From NCBI RefSeq assembly GCF_017355965.1, contig NZ_JAFIQW010000002.1:143073-207072 (forward strand): 64,000 nucleotides of DNA, written 5' to 3'. Below the pieces are notes generated by a model that saw only the letters and a program-made list of their open reading frames with translations, did no database searches and had not been told where the DNA came from. The DNA is from Desertivibrio insolitus. GTDB taxonomy: Bacteria; Actinomycetota; Actinomycetes; Actinomycetales; Microbacteriaceae. This document shows, piece after piece, positions 1 to 9,628 of this stretch; position 1 is the stretch's first letter; every line of letters begins with the position of its first letter. The translations under genes and the position numbers were made by a program.

Positions 1-1
1 C

Positions 2-706
2 GACGTCTCGTTCTCGGTCAAGGCCGGCGAGATCGTCGGCTTCGCCGGGCTCATGGGCGCCGGCCGCACCGAGCTCGCGATGAGCATCTTCGGCCGCTCC
101 TACGGCACGCACATCACCGGCCGCATGTTCAAGGACGGCCAGGAGATCCAGGCGCGCACGGTCGACGAGGCGATCAAGCACGGCCTCGCCTACGCGACCG
201 AGGACCGCAAGCGCTACGGGCTGAACCTCATCGGCAGCATCACCGTCAACGTCTCGGCCGCGGCGCTCGGCAAGCTCGCGAAGCTCGGCATCATCGACCG
301 GCACCGCGAGTACGCGGTGGCCGAGGAGTACCGGCGGGCGATGAACATCCGCACGTCGTCGGTCTCCGCGCTGACCGGCCGCCTCTCGGGCGGCAACCAG
401 CAGAAGGTCGTGCTCTCGAAGTGGATCTACTCGGGTCCCGACGTGCTCATCCTCGACGAGCCCACCCGCGGCATCGACGTCGGGGCGAAGTACGAGATCT
501 ACGGCATCATCAACGAGCTCGCCGCGCAGGGGAAGGCGGTCATCGTCATCTCCTCCGAGCTCCCCGAGCTCATCGGGCTGTGCGATCGCATCTACACGAT
601 CGCCGAGGGCCGCCTGACCGGAGAGGTCGCCAGGGCGGATGCCTCACAGGAGAACCTCATGCGGTACATGACCGCTGCGCGCAGTGAAGGAGCGACCAAG
701 TCATGA
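2..706 (+). CDS. Sugar ABC transporter ATP-binding protein (CUT2, XylG/MmsA type), 5' truncated
   Basis: This is the C-terminal ABC domain of a two-domain sugar importer ATPase. The frame is open to the window edge, so the true start lies upstream. It carries the signature [14 protein letters not shown], the Walker B stretch [19 protein letters not shown] and the switch region [10 protein letters not shown], all typical of the second domain of XylG/AraG/MmsA proteins. The next gene starts inside its stop (ATGA overlap at 703-706), so ATPase and permease are translationally coupled. It closely resembles the second half of the ATPase at 9710-11239, with [18 protein letters not shown] shared exactly. 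The substrate is probably a pentose or a similar monosaccharide, but that is inference; the binding-protein gene is outside the window. Confidence 0.95.
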   Translation, partial: DVSFSVKAGEIVGFAGLMGAGRTELAMSIFGRSYGTHITGRMFKDGQEIQARTVDEAIKHGLAYATEDRKRYGLNLIGSITVNVSAAALGKLAKLGIIDRHREYAVAEEYRRAMNIRTSSVSALTGRLSGGNQQKVVLSKWIYSGPDVLILDEPTRGIDVGAKYEIYGIINELAAQGKAVIVISSELPELIGLCDRIYTIAEGRLTGEVARADASQENLMRYMTAARSEGATKS

Positions 707-1911
707 CAACGACGACACCGGAAACCGCGCGGACCACGGTCCCGACCGAGCCGGGCAAGCCCCGCCGGCCGCGGCTGCGCATCGACTTCCGCCAGTACGG
801 CATCCTCGCCGCGCTCGCGGTGATCATCATCCTGTTCCAGATCCTCACCGAGGGCCGCCTGCTGTTCCCGGGCAACGTGAACAACCTGATCCAGCAGAAC
901 GCCTACGTGCTGATCCTCGCGATCGGCATGGTGATCGTGATCATCGCCGGTCACATCGACCTGTCGGTCGGGTCGATCGTCGCGGTCGTCGGTGCGATCG
1001 CCGGCCTCGCGATGCAGCAGTGGGGCCTGCCGTGGTGGAGCGCCGTGCTGCTCGCCGTTCTCGCGGGCGCCCTCATCGGTGCCTGGCAGGGCTTCTGGGT
1101 CGCCTTCGTCGGCATCCCCGCCTTCATCGTGACCCTCGCGGGCATGCTCGTCTTCCGCGGCTTCGCGCTCGTGCTGCTGACCGGCGGCACGATCAGCGGC
1201 CTGCCCCGCGAGTTCAACGCGATCGGGTCCGGCGCCCTGCCGACCGTCGGCATGCCCGACCTCGTGACGCTGGCCATCGGCGCGGTCGTGTCGATCGCGC
1301 TCGTGGCGCAGCAGCTCCGCACCCGGGCGACGCTCCGCCGGCTCGACCTGCCGCGCGAGCGCGCCGTGTCGTTCTGGATCAAGATCGGCATCGCGGTCGC
1401 CGCGATCATGTACCTCTGCTACCTGCTGTCGTACAACCGCGGCACCCCGATCATCCTGCTGATCCTCGCGGCGCTCATCCTCATCTACTCGTTCGTGCTG
1501 AACCGCACCGTCTTCGGCCGTCACGTGTACGCGATGGGCGGCAACCTCTTCGCCGCGCAGATGTCCGGCGTCAAGACCAGGTGGGTCAACTTCATGATCT
1601 TCGTGAACATGGGTCTGCTCGCGGGTCTCGCCGGTGTCGTCAGCACCGCCCGGGCCGGTAGCGCAGTGGCATCCGCCGGCTCCAGCTTCGAGCTCGACGC
1701 GATCGCCGCCGTCTTCATCGGTGGCGCGGCCGTGCAGGGCGGCGTCGGCACGGTCGTCGGTGCCGTCATCGGCGGCCTCGTGATGGGCGTGCTGAACCAG
1801 GGACTGTCGATCCTCTCGGTCGACGCGGCCTGGCAGCAGGTGATCAAGGGTCTCGTGCTGCTGCTCGCCGTCGCGTTCGACGTCTACAGCAAGCGGCGCT
1901 CCGGCCGCTGA
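703..1911 (+). CDS. Sugar ABC transporter permease (CUT2, XylH/MmsB type)
   Basis: A 402-residue inner-membrane permease of the BPD_transp_2 family. The N-terminus is charged and cytoplasmic (about residues 1-28), followed by roughly ten hydrophobic segments. The family stretch [15 protein letters not shown] lies near residue 80, and [15 protein letters not shown] sits near the C-terminus. It overlaps the ATPase stop by four bases and ends just before a strong hairpin, so it is the last gene of its operon. It is closely related to the permease at 11242-12504: both contain the same run from GAWQGFWV to the next [13 protein letters not shown]. Transport of a monosaccharide is secure; which one is not visible. 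Confidence 0.95.
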   Translation: MTTTTPETARTTVPTEPGKPRRPRLRIDFRQYGILAALAVIIILFQILTEGRLLFPGNVNNLIQQNAYVLILAIGMVIVIIAGHIDLSVGSIVAVVGAIAGLAMQQWGLPWWSAVLLAVLAGALIGAWQGFWVAFVGIPAFIVTLAGMLVFRGFALVLLTGGTISGLPREFNAIGSGALPTVGMPDLVTLAIGAVVSIALVAQQLRTRATLRRLDLPRERAVSFWIKIGIAVAAIMYLCYLLSYNRGTPIILLILAALILIYSFVLNRTVFGRHVYAMGGNLFAAQMSGVKTRWVNFMIFVNMGLLAGLAGVVSTARAGSAVASAGSSFELDAIAAVFIGGAAVQGGVGTVVGAVIGGLVMGVLNQGLSILSVDAAWQQVIKGLVLLLAVAFDVYSKRRSGR

Positions 1912-1920
1912 TCACGAGCG

Positions 1921-1960
1921 AAGGCGGGACCCTCCACTGCTGGAAGGAGGGTCCCGCCTT
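1921..1960. terminator. Bidirectional terminator hairpin
   Basis: There are perfect 15-base arms (1921-1935 and 1946-1960, AAGGCGGGACCCTCC and its complement) around a 10-base loop. It lies between two convergent genes, the permease ending at 1911 and the peroxidase ending at 2003, so it can serve both strands. There is no long T-run, as is usual in high-GC actinobacteria. Confidence 0.85.
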
Positions 1961-2002
1961 CGTCGTTCCCGGGGCTCCGTCGCACCGAGTCCTTCGGAGG
2001 GA

Positions 2003-3709
2003 TCAGCCGAGCACTTCGGCCGGCTCGTCGGCGTCGGCCTCGTCGGTCTCGAGCTCGTCCGTCTCGAGTTCCTCGCCCTCCAGCTCCTCGCCCTCGAGCT
2101 CCTCGCCCTCGTCCTCGACGCCCTCCTGCTCGGGGTGGCCCTCGACGGTGATGACGCCCGCCTGCAGCAGGAAGTCGCCGCAGGCGTAGGGAGCGGGCGG
2201 CGCCCAACCCTTCGGGGCGTTGAGGTAGGAGGTCTTGTCGAGGGCGAGGATCCCGAGGATGACCTCGGCGACGATGCGACCCCCGACGGGGCCGAGCCGC
2301 CGGCCGCCCAGCAGTTCCGACTCCTTGAGGATGTAGAACCACAGGGGGGCCTTGCCGTTCCAGCCGGGCTCGGTCAGCCCCAGCCGGTCGTTCGCGATCG
2401 GCATGACGCCCATGGCCTTCGCCACGTCCTGCCCCGCGGGCAGCCCCAGCATCTTGCCGCGCTGCAGGTTGCGCTGCGCGAGGTTGAGGATCGCGCCGTC
2501 GACGTGCTTGACGACCGTGGGCGGCAGTTCGGACAGCGGCAGCGCGAGCTTCGTGTCGATATAGCGGGTCATGTTGCGGTCGTCGGGGGTGCCGAGGCCC
2601 GGGATGTCGAAGAAGTAGTTCCAGTCTGCCCAGGCGTAGAGCGGCAGGGGGCGCGAGCCGCGCAGGTCGCGCGGTCCGCCGAAGAACGGCACCGTGAGTC
2701 CGTCGGTCATCTCGTACTCGGCGCGGATCATGCTGTGCCCGAAGCGGTAGGCCGCGACGGAGTACTCGATCGGCATCATCGGCCGCTGCTTGTTGCCGGG
2801 CTTGTAGAACCGGCACTCCACCTTGGCGGGAGCGCCGGGGCGCGTGGTGAGGATGCTGTCGATGACGTCCTGCCCCGCGATCATCCGCAGGAAGTCGTTG
2901 ACGATGAGCCACTGGAAGTGCCAGCGGGTGAGTCGCTGCGCGTCGGCGAACGAGTTGCCGGCGTGCACGAACCCGTTGTGCAGCTTGAGGAACGCCAGGT
3001 GCAGCTGCGCAACGATCAGGTTCTCGTCGTTGCGGTGATCGCCGATGATCGCCGTGCCGTCGGCGTTGCGCGGCAGGTCGTCGAGCCCCTCGGCGGTGCG
3101 CCCGATCTTCATCAGCCGCGGGTCCGCCGGGTCGTAGAGCTGGGGGTCCTGAGCGGGGCCGCGGCCGTAGATCGCCCCGAGGTCGAAGAACGGGGTGTCG
3201 AAGTTCTTGATGGCGGTGGGGTCGGCCTGCTGGTCCGACAGTGGCGTGAGGTCGAGGGTCATGTCGTGGTCGATGAACTGACCGAGGTACGCGATGCCCG
3301 CCGGGATGTCGGGGTTGTCGAATCCGTCGTTGCTGAGCTTGACGTCCGAGTGCGGGGGAGTGCGGTCGATCATCTGCTGCGCGAGTCCCGCGAGCAGGAC
3401 GTCGTCAGGGGCGAACCCCTGGAGGCCGGGGAACATCAGGCCGAAGCGTCCCTGCTTGCTCCGGCCCTCCTTCACGGCGATGTCCGACCCGCGCAGGTCG
3501 CCCTTGCCGTGGCCGCGTCCCTCCGACAGCACCTTCTTCTCGCGGGGCGGCAGCGGCGGCGGGGTCGGCTTGACGGGCTTCGCGGCGTGCGCGGGGGCGG
3601 TCGCGACGACGGGAAGCACGACCCCCGCCGCGAGTCCCGCGAGGATGTTCCGTCGCGAGACGCCCTTCTCCTTCAGGTCGGCCGGACCGGACTGTCCTCG
3701 CGTGCCCAT
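2003..3709 (-). CDS. Tat-exported animal-type haem peroxidase
   Basis: A 568-residue protein of the animal haem peroxidase (peroxidase-cyclooxygenase) superfamily. Residues 18-42 form a Tat signal (SRRNILAG followed by a hydrophobic core and APAHA), so it is predicted to be exported folded. GQFIDHDMT places the distal haem His at residue 148. GDHRNDEN followed by LHLAFLKLHN is the catalytic Arg region, and AAYRFGHSM gives the proximal His at 325. The last 40 or so residues are an acidic repeat tail (EGEELEGEELEGEELETDE), unusual for the family. The start is set by GAGGG just upstream of the ATG. It lies 123 bases downstream of the rhodopsin gene on the same strand and could be co-transcribed with it. 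The substrate is unknown; halide or phenol oxidation is typical of relatives. Confidence 0.9.
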   Translation of the reverse strand: MGTRGQSGPADLKEKGVSRRNILAGLAAGVVLPVVATAPAHAAKPVKPTPPPLPPREKKVLSEGRGHGKGDLRGSDIAVKEGRSKQGRFGLMFPGLQGFAPDDVLLAGLAQQMIDRTPPHSDVKLSNDGFDNPDIPAGIAYLGQFIDHDMTLDLTPLSDQQADPTAIKNFDTPFFDLGAIYGRGPAQDPQLYDPADPRLMKIGRTAEGLDDLPRNADGTAIIGDHRNDENLIVAQLHLAFLKLHNGFVHAGNSFADAQRLTRWHFQWLIVNDFLRMIAGQDVIDSILTTRPGAPAKVECRFYKPGNKQRPMMPIEYSVAAYRFGHSMIRAEYEMTDGLTVPFFGGPRDLRGSRPLPLYAWADWNYFFDIPGLGTPDDRNMTRYIDTKLALPLSELPPTVVKHVDGAILNLAQRNLQRGKMLGLPAGQDVAKAMGVMPIANDRLGLTEPGWNGKAPLWFYILKESELLGGRRLGPVGGRIVAEVILGILALDKTSYLNAPKGWAPPAPYACGDFLLQAGVITVEGHPEQEGVEDEGEELEGEELEGEELETDELETDEADADEPAEVLG

Positions 3710-3832
3710 CTGTTTCCCTCACCGTCGCTGTTCGTCGACGCCGGTCGGCGTCCACTCCAGTGAGCGGGAGGGGTCTTGGGGAAATCTTGGACGAACGGGA
3801 TCTCGTGCCGCGCTACCATGCGCGGCGCCCGG

Positions 3833-4750
3833 CTAGCCGCGGCGCACGAAGGAGCGGCGCGGGGACGGCGACGACTGCGACACCGTCGCGTGCACCGGCG
3901 GCAGCGCGGCATCCGCCTTCTTGATCGACGAGATCCACGTCGACTCGGGATGGATGTCGAGGCCGGCGCGGGCGTCGTCGGCGGTGCGCACCTTGGCGAC
4001 CTTGTGCACGAGCGCGCCGAAGCCGACCTTCGCGATGATGTCGGCTGCGCACAGCGCGAGGTGCATCGTCGTCGTCCACTCGCCGCCCGACGCGACGATC
4101 TGGATCAGGTAGACGAGCGGGTAGACCAGCCACACGGTGAGCAGCAGCAGGGTCGCGTTGACGAGGCTCCGCCCGGCCTCGTTCGACAGCTCGCCGAGGT
4201 GCTGCCGCACGGCGCGGATGAGCACGACGTAGAGCACGACGAAGAACACCGTGGAGATGAGACCCCACGTGATGAGGGCGACTCTGTTCTCGCCTCCGTC
4301 GATGACGACGCCGCCGAGGTAGCCGGTGAAGATCATGAGGAACGCGGATGCCATCGCGATGAACCGGGTGCGCCGTGCGGCGGCCCCGGCGATCCCGGTC
4401 ACGACGAGCAGCTCGACGCAGAGCAGCGGCACCGTGACCGACCAGTCCATGTAGCGCGAGGAGAACGTGCCGACGGCAGCCTCGTTCGGCACCCACCCGC
4501 CCGCGGTCGCGTCGTAGCCGAAGCGGAAGTCGAGGATGACGGCGACGTACGAGACGAACGCGATCGCCGTGATGCAGAGGCTCGCGATGACCGCGGGGCG
4601 GTACCGCGGTCCCACCTCGTTGCGGGTCGTCACGCTGCGCAGGAAGTGCGCGAGCAGCGCGAGCGCCGCCATGACGAGCGCGTAGTACACGAGTTCGTGC
4701 TGCGCCGGTGTGAGCGCGACCGTCCATGGCGCGGTCTCGTACTGGTTCAC
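3833..4750 (-). CDS. Type-1 microbial rhodopsin, predicted outward proton pump
   Basis: A 305-residue seven-helix retinal protein. Helix C reads RYMDWSVTVPLLCVE (residues 99-113), giving the Asp102/Thr106/Glu113 (DTE) triad of proteorhodopsin-type proton pumps. Leu110 sits at the spectral-tuning site, where Leu usually means green absorption. Helix G has DIIAKVGFG, with Lys241 as the retinal Schiff-base lysine and Asp237 as second counter-ion. The helix-B site that is His75 in proteorhodopsin appears to be Ser67 here. Helix E has Gly163 in TWGLIS, a possible carotenoid-antenna fenestration. The C-terminal 50 or so residues are a hydrophilic tail. The start is a GTG behind GGGGAGG. No retinal or carotenoid genes are nearby. 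Pump function is inferred from motifs. Confidence 0.92.
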   Translation of the reverse strand: MNQYETAPWTVALTPAQHELVYYALVMAALALLAHFLRSVTTRNEVGPRYRPAVIASLCITAIAFVSYVAVILDFRFGYDATAGGWVPNEAAVGTFSSRYMDWSVTVPLLCVELLVVTGIAGAAARRTRFIAMASAFLMIFTGYLGGVVIDGGENRVALITWGLISTVFFVVLYVVLIRAVRQHLGELSNEAGRSLVNATLLLLTVWLVYPLVYLIQIVASGGEWTTTMHLALCAADIIAKVGFGALVHKVAKVRTADDARAGLDIHPESTWISSIKKADAALPPVHATVSQSSPSPRRSFVRRG

Positions 4751-4870
4751 GGTGCCTCCCCGTTGGTGTGGTCCTCTGACGCCTTACCCCGATCCGACGG
4801 CGGTGGAACGGTTCGATAACGACCACTCGCGCTCGCGCTCGCCGCGTGCATAATTGCTCCGACGTTCGAA

Positions 4871-4886
4871 ATGTGAACGTGCACAT
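4871..4886. promoter_or_regulatory. LacI-type operator, autoregulatory site of the arabinose regulator
   Basis: ATGTGAACGTGCACAT is a near-perfect palindrome immediately upstream of the regulator gene. It matches the element at 5998-6013 upstream of the araDA genes at 14 of 16 positions, so the regulator probably binds both. It also lies in the divergent region with the rhodopsin gene. Confidence 0.75.
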
Positions 4887-4906
4887 CGACGATGGAGCCG
4901 AAGCGG

Positions 4907-5935
4907 ATGGATGCCGAGAAGGTGCGACGCGCCCCGAGCATCCGTGACGTCGCCAAGCTCGCCGGCGTCTCGCACCAGACCGTCTCCCGCGTGCTCAACG
5001 ACTCGCCGAGCATCAAGCCCGCGACGAAGCAGCGCGTGCTCGACGTGATGAACGAGGTCGGGTACCGGCCGAACCGCGCGGCCCGCGCCCTCGTGACCAG
5101 CCGCTCCAACACGATCGGCATCCTCACCGCGCAGACGACCGCACACTACGGCCCGACCACGAGCGTCAACGCGATTCAGGTCGCCGCGCGCGAGGCGGGC
5201 TACATGGTGAGCACGACGAGCATCAGCTCGCTGAGCCCCGAGGGGATCATCGAGGGGCTCGAGCACCTCGTCGAGCAGTCGATCGAGGGGCTCGTGGTCA
5301 TCGCCCCGCAGGAGCGGGTGTTCGACGCGATCCGCTCGCTGTCGATCCGCGTGCCGCTCGTGACGCTCGACGCGCTCGGCACGGATGCCGCGCGCAGCCT
5401 CTCCGTCGACCAGATCGCCGGCGCCCGGATGGCGACGCGGCACCTTATCGAGCTCGGGCACCGCGACATCGTGCACGTGGCCGGCCCGCGCGACTGGACC
5501 GAGGCCGAGGGGCGCATGCGCGGGTTCCTCGACGAGATGCGCTCCGCCGACCTCAGCCTCATCCCGCCCGTGCTCGGCGACTGGACCGCGCAGTTCGGCT
5601 ATCACGCGGGCAAGGAGCTCGCGGGCTTCCGCGACTTCACCGCGGTGTTCGCCGCGAACGACCAGATGGCGCTCGGCATCCTGCACGCCTTCGCCGAGGC
5701 GGGCATCCGCGTGCCGGAGGAGGTGAGCGTCGTCGGTTTCGACGACATCCCGGAGGCGGCGCACTTCTGGCCCCCGCTGACGACGGTGCGCCAGGACTTC
5801 GCGGAGCTCGGCCGGCGCGCGGTCGCCCTGCTGCTCTCGGAGCTCGCGGGGGAGAGCGACCTCGACCACGCGGCCGTGCGCCCGGAGCTGATCGTGCGGC
5901 GCAGTACCGCGCCCCCGAGGGGAGGTCGTTCGTGA
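4907..5935 (+). CDS. LacI-family transcriptional regulator, probable arabinose repressor
   Basis: A 342-residue LacI/GalR regulator. The N-terminal helix-turn-helix reads SIRDVAKLAGVSHQTVSRVLN with the hinge YRPNRAARAL, followed by a periplasmic-binding-protein-like sugar domain to the C-terminus (VVGFDDIPEAAHF is typical of the effector domain). The ATG at 4907 is preferred because GGAG lies nine bases upstream; an in-frame ATG at 4892 has no ribosome site. It sits directly before the araD-araA-transporter genes, and matching palindromes lie upstream of itself and of that operon. Control of L-arabinose genes is therefore the simplest reading; the ligand is inference. Confidence 0.9.
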   Translation: MDAEKVRRAPSIRDVAKLAGVSHQTVSRVLNDSPSIKPATKQRVLDVMNEVGYRPNRAARALVTSRSNTIGILTAQTTAHYGPTTSVNAIQVAAREAGYMVSTTSISSLSPEGIIEGLEHLVEQSIEGLVVIAPQERVFDAIRSLSIRVPLVTLDALGTDAARSLSVDQIAGARMATRHLIELGHRDIVHVAGPRDWTEAEGRMRGFLDEMRSADLSLIPPVLGDWTAQFGYHAGKELAGFRDFTAVFAANDQMALGILHAFAEAGIRVPEEVSVVGFDDIPEAAHFWPPLTTVRQDFAELGRRAVALLLSELAGESDLDHAAVRPELIVRRSTAPPRGGRS

Positions 5936-5997
5936 CCGAATCGAGACCGCTCGGCGCTTTTACAACTTCGCTCCGGCGGTTGTAGCATGAGCAACCG

Positions 5998-6013
5998 ATG
6001 TGACCGTTCACAT
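5998..6013. promoter_or_regulatory. LacI-type operator before the arabinose operon
   Basis: ATGTGACCGTTCACAT is a near-palindrome that pairs with the element at 4871-4886 (consensus ATGTGAACGTTCACAT). A second, looser dyad TACAAC/GTTGTA lies just upstream at 5961-5966 and 5979-5984 and could be part of the promoter control or the end of the regulator transcript. Confidence 0.75.
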
Positions 6014-6064
6014 TCGAGTGGTCGTCAACGTCGACACACAGAAAGACAACGGAGTCCGCACCCG

Positions 6065-6172
6065 ATGAGCACCTCCCCGATCTCTCCCGACACGCGTTCG
6101 AGCGCCGGGATCGACCGCGGCCTCGTCGCTCGTGCCGCCTCCGCCACCCCCGAGCGGAAGGACGCGCGATGA
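6065..6172 (+). CDS. Small ORF (35 aa) overlapping araD start, leader-like or gene remnant
   Basis: An ATG-started 35-codon frame with GGAG about ten bases upstream, ending in an ATGA overlap with araD. The peptide (MSTSPISPDTRSSAGIDRGL...) matches no family I recognise. It stands where a ribulokinase gene would often sit, so it may be a coupling leader or the trace of a lost gene. There is no signal peptide or membrane segment. Expression is plausible but unproven. Confidence 0.4.
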   Translation: MSTSPISPDTRSSAGIDRGLVARAASATPERKDAR

Positions 6173-6852
6173 GCGCCGAGACGATCCGCGCCGTCCGTGA
6201 GGACGTCGCCGCCCTGCACGCGATGCTGCCCCGCTACGGGCTCGTGATCTGGACCGGCGGCAACATCTCCGGCCGCGTGCCCGACGAGGACCTCTTCGTG
6301 ATCAAGCCCTCGGGCGTCGAGTACGACGACCTGACCCCGGACAACATGATCGTCTGCACGCTCGACGGCGAGGTCGTCGAGGGCAGTCACTCGCCCTCGA
6401 GCGACACCGCGGCGCACGCATACGTGTACCGCAACATGCCGCACGTGAACGGCGTCGTGCACACCCACTCGACCTACGCCACCGCCTGGGCCGCCCGCGG
6501 CGAGGCCGTGCCCTGCGTCATCACCGGCCAGGCCGACGAGTTCGGCGGCGAGATCCCCGTCGGCCCGTTCGCGATCATCGGCGACGACTCGATCGGCCGC
6601 GGCATCGTGCAGACCCTCACCGGTCACCGCTCCCGCGCCGTGCTCATGCAGAACCACGGCGTCTTCACCATCGGCAAGAGCCCCCGCGACGCCGTCAAGG
6701 CCGCGGTCATGGCGGAGGACGTCGCTCGCACGGTGCACATCGCCCGCCAGCTCGGCGAGCTGATCCCGATCCCGCAGGAGTCGATCGACGCCCTGTTCGA
6801 CCGCTACCAGAACGTCTACGGACAGGCGCCGGCCGGCGCCCTCGCCGAGTAA
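6169..6852 (+). CDS. araD: L-ribulose-5-phosphate 4-epimerase
   Basis: A 227-residue class II aldolase-fold enzyme that converts L-ribulose 5-phosphate to D-xylulose 5-phosphate. WTGGNISGR near the N-terminus, the zinc ligands in [13 protein letters not shown] (His-x-His) and [11 protein letters not shown] are all present. Its length is normal for AraD. It follows the arabinose operator and precedes araA by 17 bases, forming an araDA operon. No ribulokinase gene (araB) is in this cluster, so phosphorylation of L-ribulose must come from elsewhere. Confidence 0.95.
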   Translation: MSAETIRAVREDVAALHAMLPRYGLVIWTGGNISGRVPDEDLFVIKPSGVEYDDLTPDNMIVCTLDGEVVEGSHSPSSDTAAHAYVYRNMPHVNGVVHTHSTYATAWAARGEAVPCVITGQADEFGGEIPVGPFAIIGDDSIGRGIVQTLTGHRSRAVLMQNHGVFTIGKSPRDAVKAAVMAEDVARTVHIARQLGELIPIPQESIDALFDRYQNVYGQAPAGALAE

Positions 6853-6869
6853 GCACCCCCGAGGAAGAC

Positions 6870-8387
6870 ATGCCGAAGCTCACCACGTCGCTCGAGAACT
6901 ACGAGCTCTGGTTCCTGACCGGGAGCCAGGGTCTGTACGGAGAGGACACCCTCGCCCAGGTCGCCCAGCAGTCGCAGGAGATCGCCCGCACGCTCGAGGC
7001 ATCCGGCGACATCCCCGTCAAGATCGTCTGGAAGCCCGTCCTCAAGGACAGCGAGTCGATCCGCCGCATCGCGCTCGAGGCCAACGCCAGCGACAAGACC
7101 ATCGGCGTCATCGCCTGGATGCACACCTTCTCCCCGGCGAAGATGTGGATCGCGGGCCTCGACGCGCTGCGCACCCCGCTGCTCCACCTGCACACGCAGG
7201 CGAACGTCGAGCTCCCGTGGTCGGAGATCGACATGGACTTCATGAACCTGAACCAGGCCGCCCACGGCGACCGCGAGTTCGGGTACATCGCGACGCGCCT
7301 CGGCACCTCGCGCAAGACCGTCGTCGGTCACGCCTCGAACCCCGCCGTTCGCGCCCGCATCGCCAACTGGGCCCGCGCCGCCGCCGGCTGGGCCGCCTTG
7401 CACGAGCTCAAGCTCGCCCGCTTCGGCGACAACATGCGCTTCGTCGCCGTCACCGAGGGCGACAAGACCGAGGCCGAGCTGCGCTTCGGCGTCCAGACCA
7501 ACACGTGGGGCGTCAACGACCTCGTCGCCCGCGTCGACGAGCAGGCGGATGACGCGGTCGACGCCCTCGTCGCCGAGTACGAGGACCTCTACGACGTCGC
7601 CCCCGAGCTGCGCCGCGGCGCGGAGCGCCACGAGTCGCTCCGCTACGGCGCCCGGCTCGAGCTCGGGCTGCGCTCGTTCCTCGAGGAGGGCGGCTTCGGC
7701 GCCTTCACGACGACGTTCGAGGACCTCGGCGGGCTCCGCCAGCTGCCCGGCCTCGCCGTGCAGCGACTCATGGCCGACGGCTACGGCTTCGGCGCCGAGG
7801 GCGACTGGAAGACCGCGATCCTCGTCCGCGCCGCGAAGGTCATGGGCGCCGGGCTCCCCGGCGGCGCCTCCCTCATGGAGGACTACACCTACGACATGAC
7901 CCCGGGCGACGAGCTCATCCTCGGCGCGCACATGCTCGAGATCTGCCCCACGCTCACGACGTCGAAGCCGAAGCTCGAGATCCACCCGCTCGGCATCGGC
8001 GGCCGCGAGGACCCGGTGCGCCTGGTCTTCGACACCGACCCGGGCGAGGCCGTCGTCGTCGCGATGAGCGACATGCGCGACCGCTTCCGGCTCACCGCGA
8101 ACGTCGTCGACGTCGTGCCCCCGCGCGAGTCGCTGCCGAAGCTCCCCGTCGCCCGCGCGGTGTGGAAGCCCCGCCCCGACTTCGCGACCTCGGCCGCGGC
8201 CTGGCTCACCGCCGGCGCCGCGCACCACACCGTGATGTCGACGGCCGTCGGCCTCGAGGTGTTCGAGGACTTCGCCGAGATCGCCCGCACCGAGCTGCTC
8301 GTGATCGACGAGACCACGACGCTCCGCCAGTTCTCGAAGGAGGTGCGCTTGAACCAGGCCTACTACCGCCTGGCGCAAGGCCTCTGA
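6870..8387 (+). CDS. araA: L-arabinose isomerase
   Basis: A 505-residue cytoplasmic enzyme that isomerises L-arabinose to L-ribulose. The N-terminus [21 protein letters not shown], the internal [11 protein letters not shown] and [10 protein letters not shown] are family hallmarks. The Glu and His metal ligands lie in the usual C-terminal half. Length matches the family (about 500). It is followed after a 115-base gap by the sugar-binding lipoprotein and its ABC genes, so import and isomerisation of the same pentose are linked. Confidence 0.97.
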   Translation: MPKLTTSLENYELWFLTGSQGLYGEDTLAQVAQQSQEIARTLEASGDIPVKIVWKPVLKDSESIRRIALEANASDKTIGVIAWMHTFSPAKMWIAGLDALRTPLLHLHTQANVELPWSEIDMDFMNLNQAAHGDREFGYIATRLGTSRKTVVGHASNPAVRARIANWARAAAGWAALHELKLARFGDNMRFVAVTEGDKTEAELRFGVQTNTWGVNDLVARVDEQADDAVDALVAEYEDLYDVAPELRRGAERHESLRYGARLELGLRSFLEEGGFGAFTTTFEDLGGLRQLPGLAVQRLMADGYGFGAEGDWKTAILVRAAKVMGAGLPGGASLMEDYTYDMTPGDELILGAHMLEICPTLTTSKPKLEIHPLGIGGREDPVRLVFDTDPGEAVVVAMSDMRDRFRLTANVVDVVPPRESLPKLPVARAVWKPRPDFATSAAAWLTAGAAHHTVMSTAVGLEVFEDFAEIARTELLVIDETTTLRQFSKEVRLNQAYYRLAQGL

Positions 8388-8502
8388 CCCCTCAGTCTTG
8401 CCGCGCGCGGCGCGGCGGGTGACCGGCCCTGGACGGCAGGCCGGTCGACAACCTCCGGTTGCTGACAATGACGTCCACTGCAAACACAAGGAAGGAAACA
8501 CA

Positions 8503-9618
8503 GTGAAGAAGAGGAAGTTCCTCCTCGGCGCGGTCGCCCTGGGCACCGCCGCCATCACGCTCGTCGGTTGCTCGGGAGGTGGCCGCGGCGGCGCCGGTGG
8601 CGGCGAGGAGAGCGCCGAGGGCGCGCTCGTCGGCGTCTCGATGCCCACGCAGCAGTCCGAGCGCTGGATCTCGGACGGCGCGAACGTCGAGTCGTCGCTG
8701 CAGGACCTCGGCTACGAGGTGGACCTGCAGTTCGCGAACGACGACATCCCCACGCAGGTCCAGCAGATCGAGGCCATGATCACCTCGGGCGCGCGCGCCC
8801 TGGTCATCGCCGCGATCGACGGCACGACGCTCACCGACGTCCTCCAGCAGGCCGCCGACGCCGACATCCCCGTCATCGCCTACGACCGCCTCATCAACGG
8901 CTCGGAGAACGTCGACTACTACACGACGTTCGACAACTACCAGGTCGGCGTGCAGCAGGCGACGTCGCTCCTCACGGGTCTCGGCGTCCTCGACGCCGAC
9001 GGCAACGACACCGGCGCCACCGGCCCGTTCAACGTGGAGCTCTTCGCCGGCAGCCCGGACGACAACAACGCGCTGTTCTTCTGGGACGGTGCGATCGACA
9101 CGCTGCAGCCCTACATCGACAGCGGCGTGCTCGTCGTCCCCTCGGGTCAGACGCAGTTCGAGCAGGCGGCGATCCTCCGCTGGCTGCCCGAGACGGCGCA
9201 GGAGCGCATGGAGAACCTGCTCACCGTCATCGGTGACACCCGTCTCGACGGCGTTCTCTCGCCCTACGACGGTCTCTCGATCGGCATCATCTCCGCTCTC
9301 ACGAGCGGTGGCTACTCGGCCGACGACCTGCCCGTCATCACGGGTCAGGACGCGGAGGTCGGCTCGGTGCAGTCGATCATCGCCGGCGAGCAGTACTCGA
9401 CGATCTTCAAGGACACCCGCGAGCTCGGTGAGCGCGCCGTGACCATGGTCGACGACCTGCTCAACGACAAGGAGCCCGAGGTCAACGACACCGAGACGTA
9501 CGACAACGGCGTCAAGGTCGTTCCCTCGTACCTCCTCGAGTCGGTCATCGTCACCGCGGACAACTACCAGGAAGTCCTCGTCGACAGCGGCTACTACACG
9601 GAGGACGACCTCCAGTAG
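8503..9618 (+). CDS. Sugar-binding lipoprotein of a CUT2 ABC transporter (ChvE-like)
   Basis: A 371-residue extracellular solute-binding protein. The GTG at 8503, preceded by GGAAGGAAACACA, gives a classic lipoprotein signal ([13 protein letters not shown]..., lipobox LVGC with Cys near residue 23). It has the Peripla_BP_4 fold, with [18 protein letters not shown] and [29 protein letters not shown] as in ChvE/multiple-monosaccharide binding proteins. A hairpin follows before the ATPase gene. Position after araDA points to L-arabinose as ligand; related proteins also bind galactose or xylose. Confidence 0.93.
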   Translation: MKKRKFLLGAVALGTAAITLVGCSGGGRGGAGGGEESAEGALVGVSMPTQQSERWISDGANVESSLQDLGYEVDLQFANDDIPTQVQQIEAMITSGARALVIAAIDGTTLTDVLQQAADADIPVIAYDRLINGSENVDYYTTFDNYQVGVQQATSLLTGLGVLDADGNDTGATGPFNVELFAGSPDDNNALFFWDGAIDTLQPYIDSGVLVVPSGQTQFEQAAILRWLPETAQERMENLLTVIGDTRLDGVLSPYDGLSIGIISALTSGGYSADDLPVITGQDAEVGSVQSIIAGEQYSTIFKDTRELGERAVTMVDDLLNDKEPEVNDTETYDNGVKVVPSYLLESVIVTADNYQEVLVDSGYYTEDDLQ

Positions 9619-9628
9619 GTCTCCTTCC

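Noticed and set aside
6816..8648. Minus-strand 610-codon frame opposite araA
   Set aside because: Low-complexity shadow of araA, with no family motifs.
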